A model generated the notes under the pieces. It was not told where the DNA came from, made no database searches, and saw only the letters and a list, made by a program, of their open reading frames with translations. Both the position numbers and the translations under genes were made by a program. Below are positions 29,753 to 41,800 of a DNA stretch of 64,000 nucleotides, in pieces; position 1 is the first letter of the stretch, and each line of letters begins with the position of its first letter. Source of the stretch: Corella eumyota (lineage: Eukaryota; Chordata; Ascidiacea; Phlebobranchia; Corellidae); contig OY720098.1 in assembly GCA_963082875.1 (NCBI GenBank), positions 16,120,001-16,184,000 of the forward strand. The letters run 5' to 3'.

Positions 29753-30025
29753 TTAACTGTCCCCTTTTCGACCCCGAAATCTCGACCTCATATCAAGCAT
29801 TGATTTACGGCAAATAGCATAAGTGTACTGTAAATTACGACATGATTCCGGGACATTTGCCCTACTATCTTTAAGACAATATCGAACTGCTTTTTTGTCC
29901 AATTTTATGCAGTCGCTTTCCATAATACACTTTTTAAGTTCGTAACGAATACGCCAACAACCTTGAGTTGTATCAGTCGTTCCATCATCTTTATCTGGCA
30001 CAATATCTTCAAGATAACTTGTCAT
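29753..30025 (-). CDS. COA5: COA5/PET191, cytochrome c oxidase assembly factor
   Basis: COA5 is a small twin-CX9C protein of the mitochondrial intermembrane space needed for complex IV assembly. The single exon codes for 90 residues from the ATG at 30025 (MTSYLED); the in-frame extension upstream begins with TTG and is ignored. The first Cys pair is CWRIRYELKKC, exactly CX9C. The second region has CLKDSRANVPESC followed by YTYAIC, also CX9C from the second Cys. The C-terminus SMLDMRSRFRGRKG is nearly identical to the vertebrate SVLDNRARFRGRKG. It is about 16 residues longer than the human protein, mainly by an acidic N-terminal extension before the first Cys. Import would use the MIA40 disulfide relay, as known for this family. 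Confidence 0.92.
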   Translation of the reverse strand: MTSYLEDIVPDKDDGTTDTTQGCWRIRYELKKCIMESDCIKLDKKAVRYCLKDSRANVPESCRNLQYTYAICRKSMLDMRSRFRGRKGDS

Positions 30026-30176
30026 TTTGAACAAGTTTATTAAGGTTTTAATTTTTTATATCATTGAAAAAATCTATTTTTACCTAAAATTGGAAACAAT
30101 GAAATATAAACAGTTAAGATAATAGGTTACTTGTATATATTTTGACATCGCTTTTTTTAACACTTTTAAACAAAAA

Positions 30177-30470
30177 CAGCAGCATGGTATAGTGGTCAAA
30201 ACACTTGCTAAACTATATGAGGTCGTGTGTTCGATGCCCACTGCTCTCATGCTGCAGCGCCTTGTAGAGTGGGGTGCTTTAGAAGGTATGAACTCCTGCT
30301 GAGCCAGCACTCAATCAGCAGCATACTTATCGAGCAATTATATTCTTCAATATTCCAAACTATCAAAGGCAATTCGAGACTGGGTACAGGTAGCTAATGT
30401 TACTTCATGCTTAGGTCGTTAAATCGACTTTTCCACATCGAGGATAAATTTACATAAAGCACTGCTTTCC
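30177..30470 (+). repeat. Most complete copy of a tRNA-derived SINE-like family
   Basis: The head resembles a tRNA internal promoter: A-box-like GCATGGTATAGTGGTCAAAA at about 30182 and B-box-like GTGTTCGATGCCCACTGC about 40 bp later. A body with AATCAGCAGCATACTTATCG follows, then a tail ending CTTTTCCACATCGAGGATAA. Fragments of head or tail recur at about 1225, 4598, 11055, 17660, 19803 and 43660. No tRNA cloverleaf can be folded, so it is not a tRNA gene. Confidence 0.7.
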
Positions 30471-31067
30471 TGTAATTGTCTGTTTGCCGAAGCCCGTACA
30501 TGCCATACACCCTGACACCCTTAAAATGATAGTCGTATTTGTTAATGCGGTAATGTGACTGTAAGTTTTGACTATATTGCTTATCCTGCTTACTTTTTTG
30601 ACATATGCAACCCAAACACACAACAATTACACGCATATTCTATTTTTTGTAAATTTGCAAGTTTTTTCGTAACTGTCCCAGTTGAATAACTTTTACAGCG
30701 TACTTAGAACTTACTAAACTTTAACATCGTATGTGGACCATACGGGTTTCCCATAAAAAAACTTTGCCATTCGTTAAAAAAGTGTTCACCAGATGTCACG
30801 TTAGAGTAGTTTATAAAAAAATCCCTAAGAAATTTGCTCACAACGATATTTTTAACAATATCAAAACATAGGTTGCTTAAATAGATTTATTTAAAAAATT
30901 AAAACCAAACGTATTCAAACAGGTAATGCGTTGCAATAGTACTAAAAGGCAGAACGATAATAAAACACGAAGAAACACAGTTTATTTAATTAAACTTCTT
31001 TTGGAACATAACACGAATAAAGGCTTTGGTCATCTTCTATAAATTTAGCGAAATATAATTGTTATTG
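30471..31067. other. Intergenic upstream of COA5 and 3' of the Sp-family gene
   Basis: AT-rich DNA. The open frame at 30400-30636 overlaps the SINE-like tail and is not a gene. Nothing else is recognised. Confidence 0.5.
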
Positions 31068-33730
31068 TTATGATATTTGCTGTTCTGTTGTCGTAGTTTG
31101 TTGAACGTTTTGTTCTTTTATTTTTTGGCTTTCCAATTTTGCTGGAGTTGTTTTATCCGAATTTCCCTTTTTTAAATGAATTTTGACGTGTTTTGATAAA
31201 TGATCGGAACGCATAAACCGCTTTTCACAAATCTAAAAATAAAAGCTAAATAATACAACATGTAAAAAGTATAACCATTTTTACCTTTGTTTTGAAAGAG
31301 AAATGGCCCATTTTTTTAAACCACTATACAGTCAATTTAAAGGTCCTTTTCTAACTAAAATTAAGGCTTGGGTCTTGGGTCTGGGTAGCTTAAAGCTAGT
31401 ATATGATACAGCCGCAAAGTTAACCTTTTATACAACGGATAAATTTAAATGAAACAGAATACATACCGAACATTGAAACTTTTTCTCGCCAGTATGCGTC
31501 CTTAGATGTCGCTGCAACTCATCGCTTCTTGTAAAACTTTTTCCGCAAAACATCCAGTGACAAACGAAAGGCCTTTCACCTAAATGCCATCTTATGTGAG
31601 CCTGCACATATAAAACAAGGTACTATTACATATTTATAAAAAATTGCAAAAAATACATGTACTGTTAGGGATAAAAACTTAGGCTTTCTGCTAAAGTCAA
31701 TCTCTTATATCCCATATAACTTTATAATAAAACATCTAATAAAAAAACGATTTAAAACATATTAATACAATTTATTGCCTTTTGCAATTAAAAATTATTT
31801 TACCTTTAGGTGAGACGTTTTTCCGTAAACTTTTTTGCAGTTAGGAAAATGACAAATATGTTCTTTTTTGCCATCACTATTTCTCGTTTGTGTCGGAGTT
31901 AAACAATTTGGACATCGGCAACGTGCACACCTTTAATAAGAATAAGAACTTACTAATAACGTATTTTATGTTGTATAGGTTGTGTAAGAGTATTACGAAA
32001 AAGCATACAACTTTTTTCTATATAGATTGTGACAATATTTTGTTACCTTATTAAAATATTCCTCATAATTCATTTTATAACAATTATACTTTTAAATTAA
32101 AACTTTGACGTGTTATATTGCTTTAAGACAGTAATATACTGATTAAATCACATTTTAAATTTAAACTTCAACTGCTTTTAAAATTTAAAGTCGTCTATTT
32201 ACCTTCTAGTAACGGTAGACGAGGCTAGATGTTCACCAATTGCCAGTAGTGCAGCATGATGAGCTGTGTGGGCTCTTGAAAAATCGGAAAATAGTGGTGA
32301 ACTGGGAATTCTGTGAGCGCTGGTAAGCATGTGTTGCATTGCATGCGATCCTGTTAAGTATTGAATTTGGTAAATAAAGACTATAATGTGGAAATAAAAA
32401 ATAAACGAAATATTTTTAAAGTAAAATTTGAATTTCTAATGCCATTTTATTCGTGTTAAAAATCTTTTTTTTTATGTTTTTATATTCATAAAAACTAAAT
32501 TACTTAGTGCCCTTTTCTTATTAAATTTAAAAAAAAAATGGAATCAAAATAAAGATCCGAAAAATGCTATTTGTTTTACATAAAAAATAAAATATATTAT
32601 TTTATAATCTTAAAAAAGGGTAAGCTTACGCGGAGGAATAGTTTGGTGGGATGGATAAACTTGCTGGGGTTGGTGTTCGTTCCACCATGGATCGCTATGT
32701 TCCATCGCTGACGGAAACTAAAAAAAAATTAATACAATTTATAAATAAAAAAAATCACAAATTCTAATCCAAGTTAATTATAAAAAAAATCAAACTTTAA
32801 AAATACTTTCATTATAACAAAAGGCTATTTTCATAAAAAAAACAGTTAAAAATAATTAAATTCTTTTCTAGTCTTCGTTCAAACTTAAACACTGTACCTG
32901 ATATAATCGAGAGTTAAATTGTCGAACAGAAGTGTCATTTATCGATCTTGGTACGCTGAACTGTAGTGAAGGATCAGTGTAAGAGTTGTTGGTGTTTTGC
33001 ATAGGCGGTCGAGCAAGTGGACTATGGAAAAATCTGTTAGTTTGAGTCGCTGGGTTGTAATGATTTTGTTGGATATCAGCCGGGGGTGTGGGCGGAAGGT
33101 CCATTATACGATCACTAAATCCACCTTAAGTTAAAAAAATTAAATTAAAATTAAAAATTAAAAAATTAATATAAAAATCTGGCCTAAATTACCTAAAATT
33201 AATTTTCGTTTTTATTTTATTTAATAAAAATTTAAAATAGAAATATTCGAAGCCGACAATTTCAAAAAAAAAATTTTTTATTTAAAAATGCCAATTCTTT
33301 TAACAACTTTAGATTTTAAAAACGTTTTTAACTTACTTGAAGTTGGGCTTGGGACATTAAATATGGGGTGAGCAGGGGCAGTCCCTTGTTGGGTGATAAC
33401 CCCCGTGGGTTCTGATAGCCAAGGCTGGTACATTCGTGGGTTGGATGGTATACCAAGATTACAGGGTAACCTAGTTGTTGGGTGATGTTGGATGATGGGG
33501 TAGGGAGAATAACTGTACGGCGAACACTAAAAATAAAATTGCAAATTCAAGAAAAATTTTAATCGCCTTTTTCTTTTTTCTTTTTAATAGTAATAAATAA
33601 ATAATAAAAACATTAAAAAAAACATGCAATATCCATTAAATGCATAAAACTAGTAAATAATTGTTTAACTAAAAAAAGGTATTTATTTATTTAAAAATTA
33701 AAATGTTAAATTTTTTACCTGTGCTTTCAT
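31068..33730 (-). CDS. Sp-family C2H2 transcription factor (Sp5/Sp6-9-like)
   Basis: Eight exons join in phase into 363 residues: 31068..31232, 31467..31601, 31804..31930, 32203..32350, 32630..32717, 32898..33124, 33337..33526, 33719..33730. A Buttonhead box CARCRCPNC precedes three zinc fingers: [40 protein letters not shown] and [20 protein letters not shown]. The contact residues (K-HLA-like [24 protein letters not shown]) are those of Sp/KLF proteins that bind GC boxes. The Buttonhead box excludes KLFs, and the CRCPNC form points to the Sp5 to Sp9 side of the family. The N-terminal half is rich in Pro, His, Tyr and Gln with no recognised SP box. In vertebrates these genes act in Wnt- and FGF-dependent patterning; the same role here is inference. 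The exact orthology group is unresolved. Confidence 0.92.
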
Positions 33731-35461
33731 TTTTGTTTTAAATTCTTTAACAAATTATTAAATTTTTTTAATAAAAATATTATTTCAATAAAACAGCTAA
33801 GTTGATTTCTATAAAAAAATGGTTTATTTTTTTTTGTTAGTTACAAATCAGAACAACGAAATATTAAATATAAAACAAAATGGCAATCTTCTTATGTTTT
33901 TTTTTATTAATTAAAACAATCGTTTTTTTTTTAATTATTCGAAAAAAAGTTAATCCAGTTTTAATTTTAAAAAATAAACTAAAAGCTTTGCCCAAAAGTT
34001 TAATTTATTTTTTTTTATATATATTTATTTTTTTTTATAAATTTTTTTAAATATTTTTTTGCTGTTTAAACTAAAAAAATTTTCTTTTTATATATTTCTA
34101 TTAAAAAAATAAATATTTTTCTATTTTTTTTCTATATCTTCTTTTATTATTTGAAGCTAATCACCATTAAATGATCACGCAAATTATTAAAACCCGGAAA
34201 TTATTTCAACCGAACTCTCGCAACTACAATTCCAAATGAAAACCCAACCCTTAGATAAATTCCATTTAAGTACACTAACAGATCGCTTCCCGATGAGGGC
34301 CTATTGGTTTAATTTTTTTTAAGTTGTTTTAACGCAAAATAGAACTGTGTATTCATTCCTTACCGTTTTCTCACATATCTTTAACTTCAAACGGTCGGTT
34401 AGTTTGTTTGTTCTATCTACTAACAGTGTCGCGTTTCGGTGGTGTGTATTGTCTTAATATTCTCAGCTTACCGATTCCTATTCATTATTAATTGTCCGTA
34501 TCTAGACACGAGCCTTTCTTCTACGCATCAGTTGAAGTGACTGTATTGGCTTGTATCGTTTATGCCTACTTATCGATATTAGGGTAATTAATTTTGAAAG
34601 TTAAAGCGCCACTGTATACTTTTTGACAAAATTTACTTGCAGCTCTTAACTCCAAATTTGTTTAAAATTTATAACACATTAAGCCACTTTTTGCCTATTT
34701 TCTTATTAAAGTTAGGCGATATATTAGTCACCTGTAGCTTTGCTTAAAAGTTGGCTTAAGCTTTAAAAATATTAAATTTTAAATAAATAATCGTTGAATC
34801 CAATAATTATAAAATATTCTTTTTCCAAATTTTTAATGTGTTATATTTTAATTACTAAAATTCTTTAAAAACTATTTTAATAAATAAAATCCCTTTTTCT
34901 AATTTAAAAAAAAAAGTTTTTTTATAAAAACTTAAAAATTGACACACTTTTCTTTATTTTAGAATAAACGTACAAACTCTGTTATTGTTTCGGCTACAGT
35001 GCCTAAAATTTTCAAGGTGCGATCCATCAAATACAGGTCGATAAATAAATATTTCTCTTTGTCCCATTTCCGACCTAAAACCCCCATTCTTAACAGTTTA
35101 ATCGTTTTTACTTTTCGAATTTTAGGATTGTTTACTCTGCGCCGCAATAACTATTACGCAAAGTTTATATTGTGTTTTTGGATAAAAACTTGTCTACAGT
35201 TAGTGATTTTATTTATTGAATATTGGTTATATAGATATAAGTACAGTTAGTTTTGTATGAATTTAGCTAAAAAAATTTTGTTTTTTTTAAGTATACTATT
35301 TTTCAACTTTTATTTCTTTGGTGAATTAAAATTGTTGTTAGGTGTTGTGCTTATACAATTATAAACCAATTTGCCTTCATGTAGAAAGGTGTTAAACAGT
35401 TAAGAAAATATCAATATACAAGATAATTCAATTTGTCGAAAACCCATCGTTTTTTTCCCGG

Positions 35462-35469
35462 CTTTGATC
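35462..35469 (+). promoter_or_regulatory. TCF/LEF-like site CTTTGATC
   Basis: Core match to the TCF/LEF consensus SCTTTGATS in the region upstream of the Sp-family gene. A motif match only. Confidence 0.3.
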
Positions 35470-35800
35470 ATTTCTACTCGAGCGAAAAAACCGCTCTGAT
35501 CCTACAAAACCCTTTCGACAATGGATCCACTCGTCATTCCTTTGTAGTTTGCTCCTTTTCCGAGGAGCAAAAGTGGGAGGAAAGAGAAGGAGAAGAAAGA
35601 GTGCCCTCCTACTAGTTGTGTTTTAGTGTATATACACAGAGTCGAAGCTTCTCGCTGACAAAGGCTTGCGTCCGCCTTCCTTTTCTGAAGTCTTGTTGGC
35701 TAAAGACCTCCAAAACACTTTCAATGTAATTAACGCTAGTTTGTTACCAAACAAATCTCTTTTCTTCGCCTCCGCCTTTATGCCCGCCCCGCACCGACTG

Positions 35801-35808
35801 TGACGTCA
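35801..35808. promoter_or_regulatory. Palindromic CRE TGACGTCA
   Basis: Perfect CREB/ATF palindrome next to the GC-box-like GCCCGCCCC. One of three within 1.15 kb. Confidence 0.45.
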
Positions 35809-36021
35809 CAAAGACACTTTGTGTGCCGGTGGGATTAGATGACGTTTACCTTTTCTGTGCTAACACGATGTCGCCCGACCTACCCGCGTTTGCCTGCCTC
35901 GCTCGATTGGGGAACCAAAATTTTTCGCCGAAACGGGGAAAATAATTTGAATGTCATGTTTTATCACCGACGAGATAAAAGCGCTACAGCAGTGAAAAGA
36001 GACTTCAAAGCGCGAGAAATA

Positions 36022-36032
36022 CCTTTGATCTT
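36022..36032 (+). promoter_or_regulatory. TCF/LEF-like site CCTTTGATCTT
   Basis: A long match to the preferred TCF/LEF site, upstream of a gene whose vertebrate relatives include Wnt targets (Sp5). A motif match only. Confidence 0.4.
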
Positions 36033-36255
36033 AGTGTGTGTGAAAAAGGCGTTTTTTTTACGTTTTAAACCACGTGACCATATGCAATTTAATCACGCCA
36101 CATTACGTAATTAGTTTTCCAATTTTTTGAATATTAAATTATAAAAATGGTTAATGGTCTGAATTTAATATTAACCATTGTGTGTGGTTTTTTGTTTTAA
36201 TTTTTGTGGGGTTGTATAATGTAGTTCTCTAAAACAATATGGCGGCGGGGCGACA

Positions 36256-36263
36256 TGACGTCA
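36256..36263. promoter_or_regulatory. Palindromic CRE TGACGTCA beside a GC box
   Basis: A perfect CRE about 10 bp after GGCGGGGCGAC, a GC-box-like Sp/KLF site. Confidence 0.45.
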
Positions 36264-36942
36264 ATTAAAAATTTTAACAAATTTTTAAAAAATTCTTGTT
36301 TTAAAAAACAATTATTTTAACATATTCAAAAAAATTTAAGTTTTTAAATAAATTGGACTATACAAAAAGTATAAAGTTTTTATTTATAGAAATGCTTAAT
36401 TCTAAACATGTTCAGGAAATAATTTAAAATTTTGTGACAATTTATTTATTTTGTGTTAACGTCAGTAAAAACAATGGTTAATAATATTAGCTAATTTAAA
36501 AAAAAATTGTTTAAAACAATTAATTGCCCGAAAACAACATTTTTTAGATCCTTTTTTTAACTGATATTAGTAAAAGAATAATAAAAGCAATTTTTAAAAA
36601 GCCAATATTTTTAGATTTTATATTTAAAGCGTAAGCTATTTTTTATATTGTGTTTTGTTAAACAAAGGCGCTTTAATTAACAAAAAAGTCGAAGTATTTT
36701 CAAAGCGAAATACGATGATATTATTTGTTCCCATATACCCTATTCCACTTCTACAATTTCCTATTCTCCACCTACTTTAAACCAAGTTGGCATTTTTGGA
36801 TATCAAATAAACCAAATTAAAAACGGGTAAGAATTGAAGGCACCACATGTTGTTTAGGCTTAAAATGGAGGCGGGATTTGAAAGCAAGGCAACCGCTTTC
36901 TGTATTCGTTGAAAATATTCGACCCCGCTTTCAGATGCATTG

Positions 36943-36950
36943 TGACGTCA
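36943..36950. promoter_or_regulatory. Palindromic CRE TGACGTCA
   Basis: Third perfect CRE in the block upstream of the Sp-family gene. Confidence 0.45.
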
Positions 36951-38537
36951 AAAACTGCATTGTGGCGTACACAATGGGGTAAGAAGGAACGAGTTCGACT
37001 GTTGTTGATAGGCCAACATATCGGCACACAAGACCGTTTACTAAATATGAGTTAATACAATTGAGTTTTTTAGGCCAATGAACTGACTGAATAAGTTAAT
37101 TGTGCTTGGAAATATTCAACGCTTTTCCCCATATTTACATCATAGGCTTGTTCAATACATATCGACTGTTTGATCTTTAATTCGAAAGCCTGCCAAACGC
37201 CTTGATGTCGCCGCCGTTTTGTTTAATCAATTACTCGTATAAATTACTCCTAAAACACGCTGTGCCTATTGCGTTTCTGATCAAATAGACTTAAAAAGGT
37301 TGTCGAGTATTGTTAATAATTGGCGGCAGGGCGGAAAATCGAGCGATGTTTTCCCACCTTATGCACTCCTACAGTCGTACCCTGTAGATTTACCGGTTAA
37401 CTTCTATTTTATTAGGTTAAAAACAAACGAACTGGTAGTATGCATGACTGTGCCAAAAGGCTGCCTTAACGCGGGCATTGATATACACAAATAATACATT
37501 TTAAGTAAAATTAGCAGTTATTGTGTTAAGGTTTGTAATACAACTTTTTGTAAATAAAAAAAGTGACTTTCTAAATCAAAGTAGATTATGTGTAGTTTAC
37601 GGCCTTTAACAAAATCATAACTTTGATAGGCTAGCTATTGTTAAATTTCTTTTCTATTTAAATTTAATAAAATATATATAACATATAAACTTGATTTTTC
37701 GGATTTAATGTTTCTTATCCTTTTTTTATGTAAATTATATAATTTGAATGTCAGATAACACAACCGCAAACCATTGCCAAAGCAAATCAACTGTGAAATA
37801 CTTATTAATGGATACCCTTAATTACAATTTATAAGTCACAAGTCCACCCAAACACGCGCTGGAGCCTACGTAGTGTTTTTAATAAAGGTTTGTCTGATAA
37901 TTAATTACATCTTCCACAATTTTTTTCTGCAAGTCGATTTTTGTGTTTTTAAAAGATATTCTTTACCGCTACTTTGCCAAGGTTAGTATAACAATAACAG
38001 GCTACAAAATCGGCTCGAGGTTGAATAAAAAAGTTATTTTTTTAAATTAAAGGTTAGGTTGTACAATCGGTTTTTATTTTGTTTTGTACTTCACCTTTCT
38101 CAATATTACTCAATACATTTACGGTTCTTGCCAAATCTTTCATTAATTTTACGTTTTTTAAAAATTTTGTAGAACTAAAGGCCTACAAATGCCCTATGTT
38201 TTAATAGTAACGTTTTTTATAAATTCGATAAAAATGACTTAACATTGCAAAATTAATATACACTATTAAATGTTTTAAGGCAATAGGCAAATATCCATAT
38301 TAAATAAAAATAAATTTTTTTGTTTAATAAACTCGTAGATTATATAATAAGTCAACGTTACCAACTTCGTAAACACTATATTAACATACACATGGTACAA
38401 TTCTATACACTGTGCCCCAATTTGTAGCAACTCAAGGTGGTAGGTTTCATATTTTTTACGAATAAAAATGTGCTGTTGTTACGAGTTTGAGCTATTTGTA
38501 AACCCCGGTATAAGGGCGAATAGCGCGATTTGAAGCC

Positions 38538-38571
38538 AAAAATTTTGACTCGTATTTCAATGCTGTTAACC
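38538..38571. repeat. 34-bp direct repeat, copy 1
   Basis: This 34-bp stretch, containing TTTTGACTCGTATTTCAATG, is repeated exactly at 39076-39109. It lies inside a 79-codon minus-strand open frame (38403-38642) downstream of EIF3G that resembles nothing known. Confidence 0.85.
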
Positions 38572-38884
38572 GCATAACATCCTACCGTTTTACACAGTTC
38601 TAAACCTTCTGAAAGTCTAGCTATCTCATTAGCGCCATCCACCGTTTAGGTTAAACATGGCTTCACTTGTTTTTTTTTACCAATTTGCGCGATCACGTAC
38701 GAAAAATAAACAACAAATACAGTTTTATATTTATTTATATTCTTAAACATCAGCTCATTTCACCAAACATCCTGGTTCTGAACAGTGAATATTTGAAATT
38801 CTGGTAAAATTGAAATACAAAAATCCGGGACATGATAGCTGATAGGATACCATTTCAAACCACAACCAATTAAAATAAAACCAA

Positions 38885-41800
38885 TCAGTTTCCACCAGCA
38901 GGAGTAGAAGGTCTAAAATCAAAACACAAAAATTCTTATTTTCATTGTTAAAGACTAAAACACAAGCAAATAAATCAGATTTTGACTATGATTTGATATA
39001 TCATTAAATTGATATTGTCATTTTTTTCCGTCGCATTGTTGTAATATTAATTGTATATCGTATTGCCGAAAATCTAAAAATTTTGACTCGTATTTCAATG
39101 CTGTTAACCTTATTATTTACTTTTATCAATGTGCGAAAAACCAAAAAAAAATATATAGAACAACTTCACCTTTGAAAACTTTGCAGTTCAGTGGGTAAAT
39201 ATACCCTTTAAACATTAGCTTACAAAATATTAAAAAAAAAACAGTTTGTTAATTCTTACTTGGCCCATTCTACATTAAGAATAAGATGATCATATCCATA
39301 ACCACAAACATTCTTTATTGCCTTTGCTGCATCATCCCGGTTGTAGAAATTAATAAAAGCAAAACCCTAAAAAAACATTTTTTTATCAAAATAATTTAGT
39401 TATTTTTGTATATATTTGAAACTATACCTTTGATTGTTGGGTATGTTTATCTTTAGCCAAATAGATTCGTTGAATAGCTCCAAAAGGTTTAAATAATTCT
39501 TGTAAATCTACTTCTTTTGTCTCTTCTGATAAGTTGGTGACTCTGATCGTAGCTTGTTCATCTTAACAAATTAGTTTGTTTATTTAATATAAGTTAAACA
39601 ACAACTACAAGCTGCACTTTTACTCCTAAACTGACCAGATACTACAAAATCGCTTGGCGTGATATCAAAAAAATAAAAGTTGGCCCTTGGGCCTAGTATT
39701 TTACACTTTATAAACATCTTTTTTATTTAAACGCCTATAAATTGGACATACATATATATATTTATCGTCAATTGAGCTCTAATATATATAGGTTGTTTAA
39801 CTAGTTCAACTTAGCAAAGTAATTCTTCAAAAATACATAACTTTATAAAACAATATACTACACAATACAAATTAAATTTTTTGACATAAAAATTGAGTAG
39901 CCTTTTTTAATTTAAAATTTTTAAAATTTGTCTTCTTACCTCTTCCTGCCCTACTTCCCGGCATCGAAGATCCCATCGTGTTTCCTCCACTTCTCATGCT
40001 CGGAGGAACATATTTTCCTCCTGTGGATGGTGCGTCTACTTCCTCTGTTTTTTCTTCCTCATCTTCGTTTTGCTCACCAATAACTAAAATTTAAAAAAAA
40101 TTGTATATACAAAAATAAAAAAAAAATGTTTTTTTAATATATAGTAAAATCTAAAAAAATATTTGTTAGTTAATAACATAACAAAAAAATTGTATTAAAA
40201 TACATATATACACGAAAAATGTTATTCAAAAATTTAATTTTTATCATTAAAAAAAAATTTTGGCTAAAAACAACAAATTGCTAATCTATAAAAAAAGGGT
40301 ATTTTAACCACATTGCAAAATAACTTTTACTAAACACTTATTACCTTTCTGTGTTGCTTTAAAGTTTTTAAAGAACATGTAATATTGAAGTTGATGTTTG
40401 AATTTGGATAATGAAGGATCTTCTTGTTCTTGCATCAATTCCTCTTGTCGTGTTCCCAAGAACTGCATTTGGACATCCTGAAAGTAGGATTAAAAAAATT
40501 TAATATAAAAAAGTCTTAAAATTTCAAATGGTCCAACTTAAAGTAAGCAAAAATTTTAATAAGAAATCAGTTCCTTAAAAAAAATAAAAAAAATTTAAAA
40601 TACAAGAGAGAATTAGCGAAAAGTAAATAATGCATTAAAGTTAATAAAATACAAGTAGATTGATAAACAAGTACATCACATAAAACTATTATCTATATTA
40701 TAAACACCAAAAATAGAACTTTTTTATGTTTAAAATTACCTCAGACACCATTGTGGTAGCCCGTTGTGGTCCTGAGCCATCATTCTCTGACAATCCAAAT
40801 TTATGGAGTAACTTTCTGCGAGCAACTGACTTTGAAGTTTTCTTAGTTTCAATTTTATATCTTCTAACAACCTTAATATTAAAAAGTTATCAATTTAGTA
40901 ACTAAAAAAAGTTATATGCCCCAGGATTGTTACATATGAGCATTAAAAACACAGGTGTTATTTAGAAAAATAATAAAAATTTGTTTTTAAGATTTCATTT
41001 AATTAATTTTTTTATATTTTGCAGATAAATACTGATTATTTAAATATTATTAAATAAAAATATGAAGTAAAATTGTTTTTACTTTAACTTTGTTTCCATC
41101 CTTGTTGATTTTGTATTCAGTGACAGTTCTGATGTTCCCGACAATTTTCTGTTGGATTGGAGGAAGATCGGAGGTTTTGGTCAACTCTTCAGTCTCCTCC
41201 TCTTCCACCTGATCCGCCCAACTTGTCTTCTCTTGCTCTGCTGCTTCCGCCCAGCTTACTCCAGTAGTCCTTTCAATTTTTACAAACGCAAAGCATGTTT
41301 AAAAATAAGGATCTCTATTAGTTTCGCACGCCCAAATTTAACAAGGTGATATAACCTAAGTATGGCAATTGTTCAACCAGACATTAAAAATTAGTTGAAA
41401 TATGTTTTAATGAGTTTAACTTAGTATGCTTTACGAGTCAGATGTGTTAATGGGTAAACTGAATATGTGAGGGTTAAGGTAAGGGTTTAATTTATGCAAC
41501 CTTTTTGTTTAATTACATGTGCCGCATTTTTGTTACACACCCTGTTTATGTAGGGCGTGAGAAACTAATAGAGATCCAAAAATAATTTAAATAACAGGAA
41601 GTTGGCAGTTAATTTTTAAGACGTAATAGTTTTGTTACAAAAAATTAAAAAATAGCGTTTTTAAAATTTTTTAATTTTTATTTAAGTTTTTGCACATTAA
41701 CAAAATTAATATAAAGATATACAATGCAAAATACAATAATGCGACAGAAATAACTTCGAATATTAATTTTATGATTTAAAACATGCCATAAATAGTAACG

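Larger units (their letters stand above)
33731..38884. promoter_or_regulatory. 5-kb non-coding block upstream of the Sp-family gene
   Basis: No supportable gene. Between about 35.4 and 37.3 kb the DNA is richer in GC than its surroundings and carries three CRE palindromes, GC-box-like GCCCGCCCC (about 35783) and GGCGGGGCGAC (about 36244), and CTTTGATC TCF/LEF-like sites. The open frames at 35433-35615 and 35839-36114 lack similarity to known proteins and probably reflect that composition. The block may hold 5'-UTR exons, promoter and enhancers of the Sp-family gene (inference). The outer parts are AT-rich and featureless. Confidence 0.5.

Noticed and set aside
30177-30250. tRNA gene
   Set aside because: A- and B-box-like segments are present, but the stems of a tRNA cloverleaf do not pair; better explained as the head of a SINE.
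35433-36114. Two open frames in the GC-richer block upstream of the Sp-family gene
   Set aside because: No domain or similarity, no plausible start or splice context; composition explains their length.
38403-38642. 79-codon minus-strand frame as a gene
   Set aside because: Not similar to anything recognised and contains one copy of a 34-bp repeat; kept as a finding, not called a gene.
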